Shown piece after piece: positions 32,443 through 41,724 of a stretch of 64,000 nt of DNA. Below the pieces are notes generated by a model. It was not told the DNA's origin, made no database searches, and was given only the letters and a program-made list of their open reading frames with translations. This DNA is from Kofleriaceae bacterium (GTDB lineage: Bacteria > Myxococcota_A > Polyangia > Haliangiales > Haliangiaceae). The position numbers and the translations under genes were made by a program. Position 1 is the stretch's first letter. Each line of letters opens with the position of its first letter. Where the stretch lies: assembly GCA_018057825.1 (NCBI GenBank), contig JAGPCY010000023.1, forward strand, positions 1 to 64,000, written 5' to 3'.

Positions 32443-32907
32443 TCAAAACGGAATATCGTCGTCGGGGCTGCCGCCGCCGCCGCCGCCGAAGCCGCCGCCG
32501 CCACCGCCGAAGTCGGGCTCGGGCGGGGGCGGGCCGTCGTCCGCGCCGCGCCGTCCGCCGCCGCCGCCATCGCGGCCGCTCGAAAGGAACTGCACGTCGT
32601 TGGCGATGACCTCGGTGATGTACCGCTTCTGGCCTTCCTTGTCGTCGTAGGAGCGGGTCTGGATCCGGCCCTCGATGTAGACCTGGCGGCCCTTGGCGAG
32701 GTACTTGGCACAGATCTCGGCGGTCTTGCCCCAGACCACGACCCGGTGCCACTCGGTGCGCTCCTGGCGCTGGCCGTTCTTGTCCTTCCAGCTCTCGCTG
32801 GTGGCGACCCGCAGCTCGCACACGCCAGCGCCGCTGGGGGTGTAGCGCATGTCGGGGTCAGCGCCGAGGTGTCCGATGAGGATGACTTTGTTGACTCCGC
32901 CAGCCAT
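32443..32907 (-). CDS. ssb: Single-stranded DNA-binding protein
   Basis: A 154-residue SSB. The OB fold starts [21 protein letters not shown] and includes [38 protein letters not shown] Gly-rich linker leads to the acidic tip DDDIPF that recruits partner proteins. It coats single-stranded DNA in replication, repair and recombination. AAGGAG lies seven bases before the ATG. Monocistronic; divergent from the glycosyltransferase gene. Confidence 0.97.
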   Translation of the reverse strand: MAGGVNKVILIGHLGADPDMRYTPSGAGVCELRVATSESWKDKNGQRQERTEWHRVVVWGKTAEICAKYLAKGRQVYIEGRIQTRSYDDKEGQKRYITEVIANDVQFLSSGRDGGGGGRRGADDGPPPPEPDFGGGGGGFGGGGGGSPDDDIPF

Positions 32908-32951
32908 GGGTCAGCTCCTTGGCCCAGGCTGTAGCACGGTCGTATGACACC

Positions 32952-32980
32952 TTGAGCGGACCCCGATCGGGCGCTACAAC
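32952..32980 (+). promoter_or_regulatory. Promoter TTGAGC-N17-TACAAC
   Basis: -35 TTGAGC (32952-32957) and -10 TACAAC (32975-32980) are 17 bases apart. The ATG of the glycosyltransferase follows eight bases after the -10, so the transcript would be leaderless or nearly so. Confidence 0.55.
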
Positions 32981-32988
32981 CCCCCGCG

Positions 32989-33876
32989 ATGTACCAGCAC
33001 TTGCGCGTCGCGGTCGCCATCCCGGCCTACAACGAGGAGCGCGCGATCGCCGACGTCGTGGCCGGGATCCCGGCCTGGGTCGATGACGTCCTGGTGGTCG
33101 ACGACGCCTCGAGCGACGGCACCGTCGCCACCGCCCGGGCCGCCGCCGCCGCGCGGCCCGGCGCCGAGGTCCTGGTCCACGACGTCAACCGCGGGGTCGG
33201 GGCGGCCATCGTGACCGGCTACCGACGGGCGCTGGCCCTCGGCGCCGACGTGGTCGCGGTCATGGCGGGCGACGGCCAGATGGATCCCGCCGATCTGCCG
33301 GCGATCCTCGAGCCGATCGCGGCCGGCCTGGCCGACTACGTCAAGGGCAACCGGTTCGCGCACCCCGAGGTGTGGACCGCGATGCCGCCGGCGCGCATCG
33401 TCGGCAACCTGGTCCTGTCGGCGGCGACCAAGCTGACCTCGGGCTACACCCACGTCTTCGATTCGCAGTGCGGCTACACCGCGGCGTCGGCGGCGGCCTT
33501 GCGCGCGATCGACCTCGATCGGGTCTTCCCGCGCTACGGCTACCCCAACGACCTGCTGTCGCATCTGCACGTCGCGGGCATGCGGGTGCGCGACGTCCCG
33601 GTCAAGCCGGTCTACGGGCCGGCCTGGAAGAGCGGGATCTCGATCGGCACGGCGCTCCATCCGATCCCGTGGGTGCTCCTGCGGTCGTGGGGCAACCGGG
33701 TCACCACGGAGACCCGCGCCCGCTGGCGAGACCGAGTCCGAGTCCGAGACCGAGACCGAGACCGAGGCCGAGGCCGAGACCGAGTCCGAGACCGAGACCG
33801 AGACCGAGACCGAGGCGGAGACGGAGTCCGAGACCGAGGCCGAGACCGAGTCCGAGACCGAGTCCGAGGCCGCTAG
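32989..33876 (+). CDS. Family 2 glycosyltransferase with repeat-encoded tail
   Basis: A 295-residue GT-A type glycosyltransferase. The start AIPAYNEERAI, the nucleotide-binding VVDDASSDGT, the metal-binding DGQMDP and the PRYGYPNDLLSHLHVAG helix are as in polyprenyl-phosphate or surface-polysaccharide GT2 enzymes. The domain ends near residue 246 (NRVTTETRARW). The remaining about 48 residues are a run of Arg-Asp, Arg-Gly and Arg-Val dipeptides read from a hexamer array. It is likely a soluble enzyme on the cytoplasmic face. Its TAG overlaps the TAG of the convergent VOC gene. Confidence 0.86.
   Translation: MYQHLRVAVAIPAYNEERAIADVVAGIPAWVDDVLVVDDASSDGTVATARAAAAARPGAEVLVHDVNRGVGAAIVTGYRRALALGADVVAVMAGDGQMDPADLPAILEPIAAGLADYVKGNRFAHPEVWTAMPPARIVGNLVLSAATKLTSGYTHVFDSQCGYTAASAAALRAIDLDRVFPRYGYPNDLLSHLHVAGMRVRDVPVKPVYGPAWKSGISIGTALHPIPWVLLRSWGNRVTTETRARWRDRVRVRDRDRDRGRGRDRVRDRDRDRDRGGDGVRDRGRDRVRDRVRGR
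33728..33870. repeat. Hexamer array 4, inside the glycosyltransferase 3' end
   Basis: About 140 bases of GAGACC, GAGTCC and GAGGCC hexamers. Unlike the other arrays it is within an open reading frame and encodes the charged tail of the glycosyltransferase. It stops a few bases before the shared stop codons. Confidence 0.95.
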
Positions 33877-34235
33877 CGGCCGTCGGGCCACTGCCGGAAC
33901 ACGACGCACACGGTCGTGGGGTCGAGCATCGCGAACTCGCGGCTGCCCCACGGGCGCGGCGCGACCACCGCGCAGTTGGGATGCAGGAGGTGCGGTGCGC
34001 GCGCCGACAGCTCGGCGTAGATCGCGTCGATGTCGTCGGTGTCGACCCCGAGCTCGGGGCGCTCGCCGGCGGCCCCGGCGGCGCTCTCGACCAGGTAGGC
34101 CTTGGCGCCGTCGCGCGCGATGACCGCCATCCGCGCATCGCGGTAGCGGACCTCGAAGCCCAAGGCGTCGACGAAGAACGCCAACCCGGTGGCGAGCTCT
34201 TCGTAGAAGATCGTCGGGATCAGGTTCTTCAGCAT
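33873..34235 (-). CDS. VOC-family (glyoxalase/bleomycin-resistance-like) protein
   Basis: A 120-residue protein with the paired beta-alpha-beta-beta-beta modules of the vicinal oxygen chelate fold: LIPTIFYEELATGLAFFVDALGFEVRYRD, then WGSREFAMLDPTTVCVVFRQW. Some metal ligands are not evident (no His in the first strand), so it may be a non-metal binding protein. The start at 34235 is favoured over an ORF extension to 34274 because the fold starts there and a promoter lies upstream. Its stop (33873-33875) overlaps that of the glycosyltransferase. Confidence 0.82.
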   Translation of the reverse strand: MLKNLIPTIFYEELATGLAFFVDALGFEVRYRDARMAVIARDGAKAYLVESAAGAAGERPELGVDTDDIDAIYAELSARAPHLLHPNCAVVAPRPWGSREFAMLDPTTVCVVFRQWPDGR

Positions 34236-34245
34236 GGGCGAGCCG

Positions 34246-34274
34246 ACGCTACCAGCGACGCCGCCGAGCACCAA
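34246..34274 (-). promoter_or_regulatory. Promoter TTGGTG-N17-TAGCGT
   Basis: On the minus strand TTGGTG (34269-34274) and TAGCGT (34246-34251) are 17 bases apart, and the ATG at 34235 follows ten bases after the -10. There is no Shine-Dalgarno. Confidence 0.5.
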
Positions 34275-34402
34275 CCCGCCGCAGCGCGCTGGGCCGCGCG
34301 CTTCCCGTGACGGATCGGCCCACGGCCATCAACTATCTCGTCGGAGCACCCGCGCGCGCGTCGATGAACGCGCCGGCGCCGCCGTGCCCGAGAAAGGACG
34401 CC

Positions 34403-35728
34403 ATGCGCCCCGCTGCCCTCGCTTGCCTGTTCGTCATCGCCTGCGTCGATCGCCCGATCACCGAGCTCGATCCGATCCCGGAGTCGGTCGAGGCCGAGGA
34501 GCTACCCGCCAACCTGAACCGCGCCGTCGACCTGCTGTTCGTGATCGACAACTCCGGGTCGATGTCCCAGGAGCACGCGTCCTTGACCAACCGCTTCCCC
34601 GAGCTGATCGCCAGCCTGACCGCGCTCGGCGACGACCTGCCCGACCTCCACATCGGGGTCGTGACCTCGGACCTCGGCACCGGCTCGATCTCCTTGCCCG
34701 GCGGGCGGTGCGACGCCACCGGTGGCGACGGCGGGCGCATGACCGGCGGACGCTGCGCGGCCCTGGGCGGCGCGACCTTCATCACCGATGACCTCGGCCC
34801 GAGCGGCGAGCGCGTCCGCAACTACAGCGGGGCCTTGACCGACGCCTTCGCGTGCCTCGCCGACGTCGGCGACGAGGGCTGCGGCTTCGAGCAACACCTC
34901 GAGGCCATGCGCCGCGCCCTCGACCCGGCCACCAACCCCGGCTTCCTGCGCCGCGGCGCCGAGCTGGCGGTCATCATCGTCGCCGACGAGGACGACTGCT
35001 CGACCGCCGACGATCGGCTGTTCGGCTCGACCGACCCGGCGCTCGGGCCGCTGTCGGACTTTCGCTGCTTCGCGCAGGGCGTGGTGTGCGACCCGGTGCC
35101 CGATCCGCGGTCGCCGGGGCTGCGCACCAACTGCCGCCCCAACCCCGCCCCCGGCTACCTGCACACGATCGAGGCCTACGTGACGTTCCTGCGCGACCTC
35201 AAGCCCGACCCGACGATGATCTCGGTCGGGGTGATCGTCGGCGATCCCGACCCGGTCGAGGTCGTGACCAGCGGCACCACGTCGACCCTGGCCCCGAGCT
35301 GCACCGGGGGGCTGGGCGAGGCGGCCCCGGCCATCCGCATCGCCGGGCTGGTCGACGCCATCGCCGATCTCAACGGCCGCGGCCGGCGCGAGACCATCTG
35401 CACCGGCGACCTGGGCGCGGCCCTGGGTGACCTCGGCGCCGACCTCGGGGGCAGCGGCGCGTGCTTCGAGTCGCCGCTGGTCGATCGCGACCCGATCGCG
35501 ACCGGCCTCCAGCCCGAGTGCGCGATCATCGAGCACCGCGCCGATGGCACGGCGCTGCCGCTGCCGGCCTGCCTGAGCGGCGGCGCCCGCCCGTGCTGGC
35601 GGATCACCAGCGACCCGCGCTGCCGCCAGACCCCACGCGGCGATCGCCTGGCGATCGAGCGCGACGGCCCGGCCCCGGCCGACGCGACGATCGAGCTGCA
35701 GTGCGTGGTGTCGGGGGCGACGCCGTGA
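34403..35728 (+). CDS. VWA-domain lipoprotein (paralogue 1)
   Basis: A 441-residue surface lipoprotein. The signal ends in the lipobox VIAC. Residues about 40-270 form a von Willebrand A domain with an intact metal site DNSGSMS (LLFVIDNSGSM). The second half is rich in paired cysteines (CSTADD, CFAQGVVCDPVP, CRPNP) and probably disulfide-bonded. AAAGGA lies four bases upstream of the ATG. It shares its whole architecture with the gene at 38834-40222 on the other strand. VWA lipoproteins of this type are common in myxobacteria; their ligands are unknown. Confidence 0.8.
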   Translation: MRPAALACLFVIACVDRPITELDPIPESVEAEELPANLNRAVDLLFVIDNSGSMSQEHASLTNRFPELIASLTALGDDLPDLHIGVVTSDLGTGSISLPGGRCDATGGDGGRMTGGRCAALGGATFITDDLGPSGERVRNYSGALTDAFACLADVGDEGCGFEQHLEAMRRALDPATNPGFLRRGAELAVIIVADEDDCSTADDRLFGSTDPALGPLSDFRCFAQGVVCDPVPDPRSPGLRTNCRPNPAPGYLHTIEAYVTFLRDLKPDPTMISVGVIVGDPDPVEVVTSGTTSTLAPSCTGGLGEAAPAIRIAGLVDAIADLNGRGRRETICTGDLGAALGDLGADLGGSGACFESPLVDRDPIATGLQPECAIIEHRADGTALPLPACLSGGARPCWRITSDPRCRQTPRGDRLAIERDGPAPADATIELQCVVSGATP

Positions 35729-35756
35729 CCTCTTCGATCCCGGTCCCACCCCCGGC

Positions 35757-35775
35757 GCCGGGGCGAATCCCCGGC
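35757..35775 (+). terminator. Hairpin behind the VWA lipoprotein gene
   Basis: GCCGGGG and CCCCGGC flank the loop CGAAT, 28 bases behind the stop. The right half is repeated once directly downstream (CGAATCCCCGGCCAG twice). No T tract follows. Confidence 0.5.
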
Positions 35776-35808
35776 CAGCGAATCCCCGGCCAGCGCTGAC
35801 CGGCGGGG

Positions 35809-35837
35809 TCGACACCGGCGGCGCGCGGGGTTAGGGT
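35809..35837 (+). promoter_or_regulatory. Promoter TCGACA-N17-TAGGGT
   Basis: -35 TCGACA (35809-35814) and -10 TAGGGT (35832-35837) are 17 bases apart. The GTG at 35844 begins six bases after the -10, so the transcript should start at the start codon. Confidence 0.6.
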
Positions 35838-35843
35838 CCGCCG

Positions 35844-36943
<1,100 letters not shown>

Positions 36944-36947
<4 letters not shown>

Positions 36948-37582
36948 GCGGCAACCCGCTGGGCCGCGCCTGGGACGCCCGGGTCCTGCCGTGGCTGGTC
37001 GAGAAGTCGTGCCGCAGCCACGCCATCCTCGACGAGCGCCGCCGCTGGGTGCCGCGGGCCTTCGGCGAGGTCCTCGAGCTCGGGGTCGGCTCCGGCCTCA
37101 ACCTCGCGTTCTACGATCCGACGGTGGCCCGGGCGGTGGTGGCGATCGATCCGTCGCCCGAGCTCCTGGCCCGGGCCGCGCCGCGGGCCGCCGCCGCGCC
37201 GGTGCCGGTGGCGCTCCACCAGGCCGCCGCCGAGGCGCTGCCCTTCGATGCCGGCCGGTTCGACAGCGCGCTCGTGACCTACACCCTGTGCAGCGTCGGC
37301 GACGTCCCCCGCGCCCTGGCCGAGGTGCAGCGGGTCCTGCGCCCCGGCGCGCCGCTCATCTTCGTCGAGCACGGCCGCTCCGATCGCGCCAGCACCGCGG
37401 CCTGGCAACGCCGGATCACGCCGCTGTGGCGGACCCTCGGCGGCAACTGCCACCTCGATCGCGACATCGCCGCGCTCCTGACCGCCTCTGGGTTCACGCT
37501 GCGCGAGGCCGAGGCCGGCCACGTCCCCGGCGGCGGGCGCTTGACCTCGTTCACGTATCAGGGCCTGGCCATGAACCCGTGA
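36944..37582 (+). CDS. Class I SAM-dependent methyltransferase
   Basis: A 212-residue soluble enzyme. Motif I is VLELGVGSGLNLAFY, motif II VAIDPSPELLARA, then AAEALPFDAGRFDSALVTYTLCSVGDVPRALAEVQRVLRPGAPLIFVEHGRS. This matches the Methyltransf_11 group close to phospholipid or ubiquinone-type methylases. Because it overlaps the phosphatidyltransferase gene it may act on a lipid, for example as a phosphatidylethanolamine methylase. That is an inference. Confidence 0.85.
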
Positions 37583-37602
37583 GCCGTCGGGGCGCGCCAC
37601 CG

Positions 37603-37776
37603 CCGCCTCGGTCTCGGCCTCGGTCTCGGCCTCGGTCTCGGTCTCGGTCTCGGCCTCGGTCTCGGCCTCGGTCTCGGTCTCGGTCTCGGCCTCGGCCTCG
37701 GTCTCGGCCTCCGTCTCGGCCTCGGCCTCGGTCTCGGCCTCCGTCTCGGTCTCGGCCTCCGTCTCGGCCTCGGCCC
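37603..37776. repeat. Hexamer array 5 (CTCGGT/CTCGGC/CTCCGT)
   Basis: About 175 bases of tandem CTCGGT, CTCGGC and CTCCGT between two convergent genes. It ends at the stop of the receiver gene. Confidence 0.95.
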
Positions 37777-37777
37777 C

Positions 37778-38167
37778 TCAGGCCGCCACGGCTCCGCAGC
37801 CCTCCATGATCGCGCGGATCGACGCCAGCTCGAAGGGCTTCCCGAGGACGTCGAGGTCGGCGAGGTCGAGGTCGCCCAGGCGGACCGCCAGGTGCTCCGG
37901 CAGCTCGCCGCTCACGATCACCGCGCGACACCGCCAGCCCAGGGCCCGCACGCGAGCGATCAGCGCGAGGCCGTCCTGGCCCGGGAGATCGAGGTCGGTG
38001 ACCAGGAGATCGATCGCCTCGGGCTCGAGCTTCGAGAGCGCCTCCTCGGCGCTCGCATAGTCGATCACCAGCGCGCCACACATCATCAGCGCCCGTCGGA
38101 GCGCCCGCCGTGTGGCCTCGTCGTCCTCGACGAGCGCCACCACCATCCGCGTCGACATGATCCCCAT
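37778..38167 (-). CDS. Single-domain response regulator
   Basis: A 129-residue receiver. It has the acidic pair LVEDDEATR, phosphoacceptor Asp58 in LLVTDLDLPG, Ser in VIVSGE and Lys in VLGKPFE. No output domain or partner kinase is adjacent, so it is an orphan. ATG 38167 is preceded by GAGGG six bases away; ATG 38158 is an alternative. Confidence 0.85.
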   Translation of the reverse strand: MGIMSTRMVVALVEDDEATRRALRRALMMCGALVIDYASAEEALSKLEPEAIDLLVTDLDLPGQDGLALIARVRALGWRCRAVIVSGELPEHLAVRLGDLDLADLDVLGKPFELASIRAIMEGCGAVAA

Positions 38168-38245
38168 GCCGCACCCTCGCACGCGCCACCTCTTCCCCTC
38201 GGGTACGTTACCGGTACCACTCCGGTCCTCGCCAAGCGCCGACAC

Positions 38246-38317
38246 CGAACCCGACACCGAACCCGATCCCGATCCCGAACCCGATCCCGATCCCGATCGC
38301 GATCCCGACGCCTTTCT
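38246..38317. repeat. Hexamer array 6 (CGAACC/CGATCC)
   Basis: About 70 bases of CGAACC, CGATCC and CGACAC hexamers, upstream of the receiver gene and directly before repeat cluster 2. Confidence 0.9.
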
Positions 38318-38325
38318 CTCTTGCC

Positions 38326-38800
38326 ACGGTGGTCACCCACCGCCGCGCTGAAGCAGACAGCTGCTGAACGCCGACGCACACGCAAGAACGCCGCCGGTGG
38401 GGTCACCGACGGCGCTCACGCGATCCGGACCTCTTCGCATGACGAGGGAGGGGGCCCATTCGCTGCGCGAATGGGGGAGGGTCTTTTCGAAAAACCTCCG
38501 GATCGCTTCGTCCGAGGTCACCCACCGCCGCGCTGAAGCAGACAGCTGCTGAAACCACCACCCTCACGCAAAAACGCCGCCGGTGGGGTCACCGACGGCG
38601 CTCACGCGATCCGGACGTTATGGGTGGGGGCCCCATTCGCTACGCGAATGGGGGAGGGTTTTGCCCGAGGTCACCCGTCACCGCGCTGAAGCAGACAGCG
38701 GCTGAACCACCACCCTCACGCAAAAACGCCGCCGGTGGGTTCACCGACGGCGCTCACGCGATCCGGACGTTATGGGAGGGGGGCCCCAGCGAATGCTGGG
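38326..38800. repeat. Dispersed hairpin repeat, cluster 2 (three copies)
   Basis: Three units anchored by CGCGCTGAAGCAGACAGC at about 38344, 38527 and 38680. Each has CTCACGCAA or CACACGCAA, an imperfect stem around GCCGCCGGTGGGGTCACCGACGGC, then GCGATCCGGAC and a strong hairpin. The hairpins are CCCATTCGC-TGC-GCGAATGGG (38455-38475), CCCATTCGC-TAC-GCGAATGGG (about 38632-38652) and CCCCAGC-GAAT-GCTGGGG (38784-38801). Stem sequences change between copies but pairing is kept. Cluster 1 shares the same modules. Confidence 0.9.
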
Positions 38801-38801
38801 G

Positions 38802-38826
38802 GGAGGGTTTTTTCGAAAAACCCTCC
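38802..38826. terminator. Perfect 11-bp hairpin behind the VWA gene
   Basis: GGAGGGTTTTT and AAAAACCCTCC flank TCG. It is seven bases beyond the stop of the reverse-strand VWA lipoprotein gene and is nearly the same as the hairpin behind ssb. Confidence 0.75.
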
Positions 38827-38833
38827 GTAGGTC

Positions 38834-40222
38834 TCAGCTCTCCGTCACGCACTGCACCTCGAGCACCGTGTTGTCCGGCACCGAGGCGCCGCCGCGATCG
38901 ATCACGATCGAGCGGTTGTCAGGAGCCATCGGGCACTGGACGGCGTTCGGCTCGAAGCGCCAGCACGGGATCGCGCCGCCGTTGGCGTCGCAGGCCGGGA
39001 TGACCCGCTCCTCGCGGTTGGCCGCGTTCGGGTTGGTCACGTCGACCACCGAGCACTCGGCCTGGATGCCGGGCAGGTCGGGGTTGCGGTCGGCGAGCTG
39101 GCTCTCGATGCACGGGTTACCGACCGCGAGCTTCAGCAGCTCGGCGATCTGGGTCATCGCGTCCTGGAGGTTCTCGTTGCAGATCGTGGTGGTGGTGTTG
39201 CGCTCGGGGAACGAGTCGAGGAACGCCTTCAGGCGGTGGCCGGGAGCGGCGTTGCCCGAGGTCGAGGTGCACGACGCGCCCAGGGCCGGGTTAGCGGCGT
39301 TGTCCGGGTCGGCCTCGACGGTCGAGCTCTGCTGCTCATCGACGTTGCCGATGATGCCGGCGACGATGACCTTCTTGGGATCGTCGGGCTTGAGGCCCTG
39401 GAAGAACTCCACGTAGGGCTGGATGTCCTTCATGTACGGCGAGTTGTTGCGCGGGCGGCACCCGGTGCGGCGGCCGAAGGACCGCGGGTTCGGGTCGTTG
39501 TCGCACTGCACGCCGAACTCCCAGCAGCGGAACGAGGTCCGCGGGCCCAGCGGGTCGGCGACCGTCGCGTTGGGCTCGCCGAACAGCGTGCCGTTGCTGG
39601 CCGAGCAGTCGTCCTCGTCACCGACGAAGATGACCGCGAGGAACGCGCCCTCGCGGTAGAAGCCGGGGTTCCGGTTGGGCTGGAGCGCGCGGTACGCTGA
39701 CTCGAGGGGCTGCTCGAAGCCGCAGCCGTTGGTGCCCAGGCGGGCCATCTGGCTGAACACCGTGGCGAGGTCGCCGGTGTAGTTCTTCTCGCGCGAGCCG
39801 TCGGCGAGCTTGACGTCGCGGAGGTACGCGGCCTGGAGGCCGGCCACGCCGTTGGTCAGGAGGCCGCCGTCATCGCCGTTGGGCCGGGTCGCGCTCGAGC
39901 AGCCGCCGATGTTGACGCCGTTGGTGCCGACGTTGGTCGACACGATGCCGATGTGGACGTCGGGGAGGCCGCCCTCGATCGTCTGCAGCACGTTGATGAA
40001 CTGCGGGAAGTTGGCCGCCAGCGAGACCTGCTCCTCCATCATCGACCCCGAGTTGTCGATGACGAAGAGGATGTCGATGTTGCGGTTGAGCTTGACCGGG
40101 ATGGTCTTCTTCTCGACGTTGTCCGGGACGACGTTGACCTCCGACAGCGACCGGTCGGGGCAACCGGTGAGGAGGAGCGACGCGGTGAGCGCGCTGGCGA
40201 GGGTGGGGACGACGTGACGCAT
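38834..40222 (-). CDS. VWA-domain lipoprotein (paralogue 2)
   Basis: A 462-residue lipoprotein with lipobox LLTGC. VWA domain with metal site DNSGSMM (ILFVIDNSGSM), then the same order of blocks as the gene at 34403: GLPDVHIGIVSTNVG, GCGFEQPLESAYRAL, AVIFVGDEDDCSASNGTLFG, a CRP..N block and a C-terminal CWRFEPNAVQC / VQCV. The two are clear paralogues on opposite strands 3 kb apart. GGAGG lies four bases upstream of the ATG. Surface exposure and calcium- or magnesium-dependent adhesion are possible. Confidence 0.82.
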   Translation of the reverse strand: MRHVVPTLASALTASLLLTGCPDRSLSEVNVVPDNVEKKTIPVKLNRNIDILFVIDNSGSMMEEQVSLAANFPQFINVLQTIEGGLPDVHIGIVSTNVGTNGVNIGGCSSATRPNGDDGGLLTNGVAGLQAAYLRDVKLADGSREKNYTGDLATVFSQMARLGTNGCGFEQPLESAYRALQPNRNPGFYREGAFLAVIFVGDEDDCSASNGTLFGEPNATVADPLGPRTSFRCWEFGVQCDNDPNPRSFGRRTGCRPRNNSPYMKDIQPYVEFFQGLKPDDPKKVIVAGIIGNVDEQQSSTVEADPDNAANPALGASCTSTSGNAAPGHRLKAFLDSFPERNTTTTICNENLQDAMTQIAELLKLAVGNPCIESQLADRNPDLPGIQAECSVVDVTNPNAANREERVIPACDANGGAIPCWRFEPNAVQCPMAPDNRSIVIDRGGASVPDNTVLEVQCVTES

Positions 40223-40371
40223 GGGGCCTCCAGAAGAGAGTCGAGCGGCGCGGCGATGGCGGCGAGCTCGCGCGGCCGAGAGTGCAAAGCGGCGGCCAGG
40301 ATAGATCGAAAGGCGCGACGCGTGGTTATTTCCGCGGCGGATCTTCGATCCCCGCAACGAGGTTGATCGAT

Positions 40372-40388
40372 CGCCAATCAAGTTGGCG
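40372..40388. promoter_or_regulatory. Inverted repeat CGCCAA-N5-TTGGCG
   Basis: A perfect six-base inverted repeat with spacer TCAAG, about 150 bases upstream of the VWA gene start. The same half sites occur at 24395-24411. Confidence 0.4.
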
Positions 40389-40577
40389 GTGGACCGCTGC
40401 CGGTGACGGCGCTGCCCCGGAGCTGCCCGCGGGCGCCCGAGGGCCTGGCGACGCAAAGTGGTCCCGTCGGGGCGCCCATGGTACGGTTTTCCACAGGCCG
40501 CCGTCCCGTACTGGCTCCGCTCTGCGGGCCTCTCTCTGGGACAAAGGCAAGAAATTTCAGTCAATTGGAGCGTCGAA

Positions 40578-40591
40578 GGGGAAAAACTTGC
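40578..40591 (+). promoter_or_regulatory. Possible sigma-54 promoter of the pil operon
   Basis: GG (40578-40579), ten bases, GC (40590-40591), with TTGC at the -12 part. This fits the -24/-12 arrangement and would start transcription about 65 bases before pilM. The -24 part is AGGGGA, which departs from TGGCAC, so it is only a candidate. Confidence 0.35.
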
Positions 40592-40667
40592 GCCTCTTTA
40601 CGACATAGACCTACGATGTAGGCAAGAGTAGCACTAGGTAGGCACTCAACCCCGGAACCCGCGCGCC

Positions 40668-41714
40668 ATGGCCAAAAACTGCATAGGACTGGACATCGGC
40701 TCGAGCAGCATCAAGGCGGTGCAGCTCAAGAAGTCGCGCACCGGGTACACCCTGACCGCCTTCGGGATGCAGCCCCTGGTGCCCCAGACCATCGTCGACG
40801 GCTCGATCATGGATCAGGCCGCGGTGGTCGAGGCGATCCGGGCGCTGTGGAGCCGCCTGCGCCTCCGCCAGAAAGAGGTCGCGATCGCGATCGCCGGTCA
40901 CTCGGTGATCATCAAGAAGATCGCGGTGCCGCAGACCCGGGCCGACGACCTCGACAACCAGATCAAGCAAGAGGCCGAGCACCACATCCCGTTCGCCAAG
41001 GACGACGTCGAGATCGACTACCACGTCGTCAACCCGCAGAACCCGATGGGCCAGACCGAGCTGCTCCTGGTCGCGGCCAAGCGCGAGACCGTGGCCGACT
41101 ACGTCCAGGTCGTGCGCGACGCCGCGCTGACCCCGATGGTGGTCGACGTCGCGTCGTTCGCGAGCCAGAACGGCTTCGAGGCCAACTACACGCTCGACCC
41201 GCGCGAGACCGCGGTGGTCATCACGATCGGCGCCGCGATCTCGAACATCAACATCGTCCGCGGCGGCGGGAGCCTGTTCACCCGCGACGTGACGATCGGT
41301 GGCAACGCGTTCACCGAGGAGATCCAGAAGCAGCTCGGGGTGACCGCCGACGAGGCCGAGGCCTACAAGGTCGGCGGCAGCTACGACGACAACGGCGTCG
41401 TGCACCAGGAGGTCGAGCGCATCATCGAGGGCGTGGCCGAGGTGATCGCCGGCGAGTTCCAGCGCTCGCTCGACTTCTTCATGGCCACGTCGGCCGACGC
41501 CAACGTCACCCGGGTGTGCCTGGCTGGCGGCACCGCCAAGGTCGCGGCCCTGCACCGCGCGATCGAGCGGCGCAGCCGGCTCACCGTCGAGGTCATCGAT
41601 AGCTGGAAGCGGATCGAGCTCGACCCCAGCCTCGACCGCGGCTACCTGGCGGCCCACGCCCCCGAGGCCCTGGTCGGCCTGGGCCTGGCGCTGCGCGCGC
41701 CGGGAGACAAGTGA
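40668..41714 (+). CDS. pilM: Type IV pilus assembly ATPase-fold protein PilM
   Basis: A 348-residue cytoplasmic actin-fold protein. NCIGLDIGSSSIKAVQLKKSRTGY is the typical start (phosphate-1 loop), VVITIGAAISNINIVRGG the second phosphate loop and TRVCLAGGTAKVAALHRAI the adenosine motif. PilM binds the cytoplasmic N terminus of PilN and links the inner-membrane PilNO complex to the motor ATPases. The length fits the family (about 350). First gene of pilMNOPQ. Confidence 0.95.
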   Translation: MAKNCIGLDIGSSSIKAVQLKKSRTGYTLTAFGMQPLVPQTIVDGSIMDQAAVVEAIRALWSRLRLRQKEVAIAIAGHSVIIKKIAVPQTRADDLDNQIKQEAEHHIPFAKDDVEIDYHVVNPQNPMGQTELLLVAAKRETVADYVQVVRDAALTPMVVDVASFASQNGFEANYTLDPRETAVVITIGAAISNINIVRGGGSLFTRDVTIGGNAFTEEIQKQLGVTADEAEAYKVGGSYDDNGVVHQEVERIIEGVAEVIAGEFQRSLDFFMATSADANVTRVCLAGGTAKVAALHRAIERRSRLTVEVIDSWKRIELDPSLDRGYLAAHAPEALVGLGLALRAPGDK

Positions 41715-41724
41715 GGTCGACGCC

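Larger units (their letters stand above)
40223..40667. other. Divergent promoter region of the VWA gene and pilM
   Basis: 445 bases without a convincing gene and with lower GC towards pilM. It holds an inverted repeat (40372-40388), a GG-N10-GC element (40578-40591) and a short hairpin CCTAC-GAT-GTAGG at 40610-40622. Confidence 0.6.
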
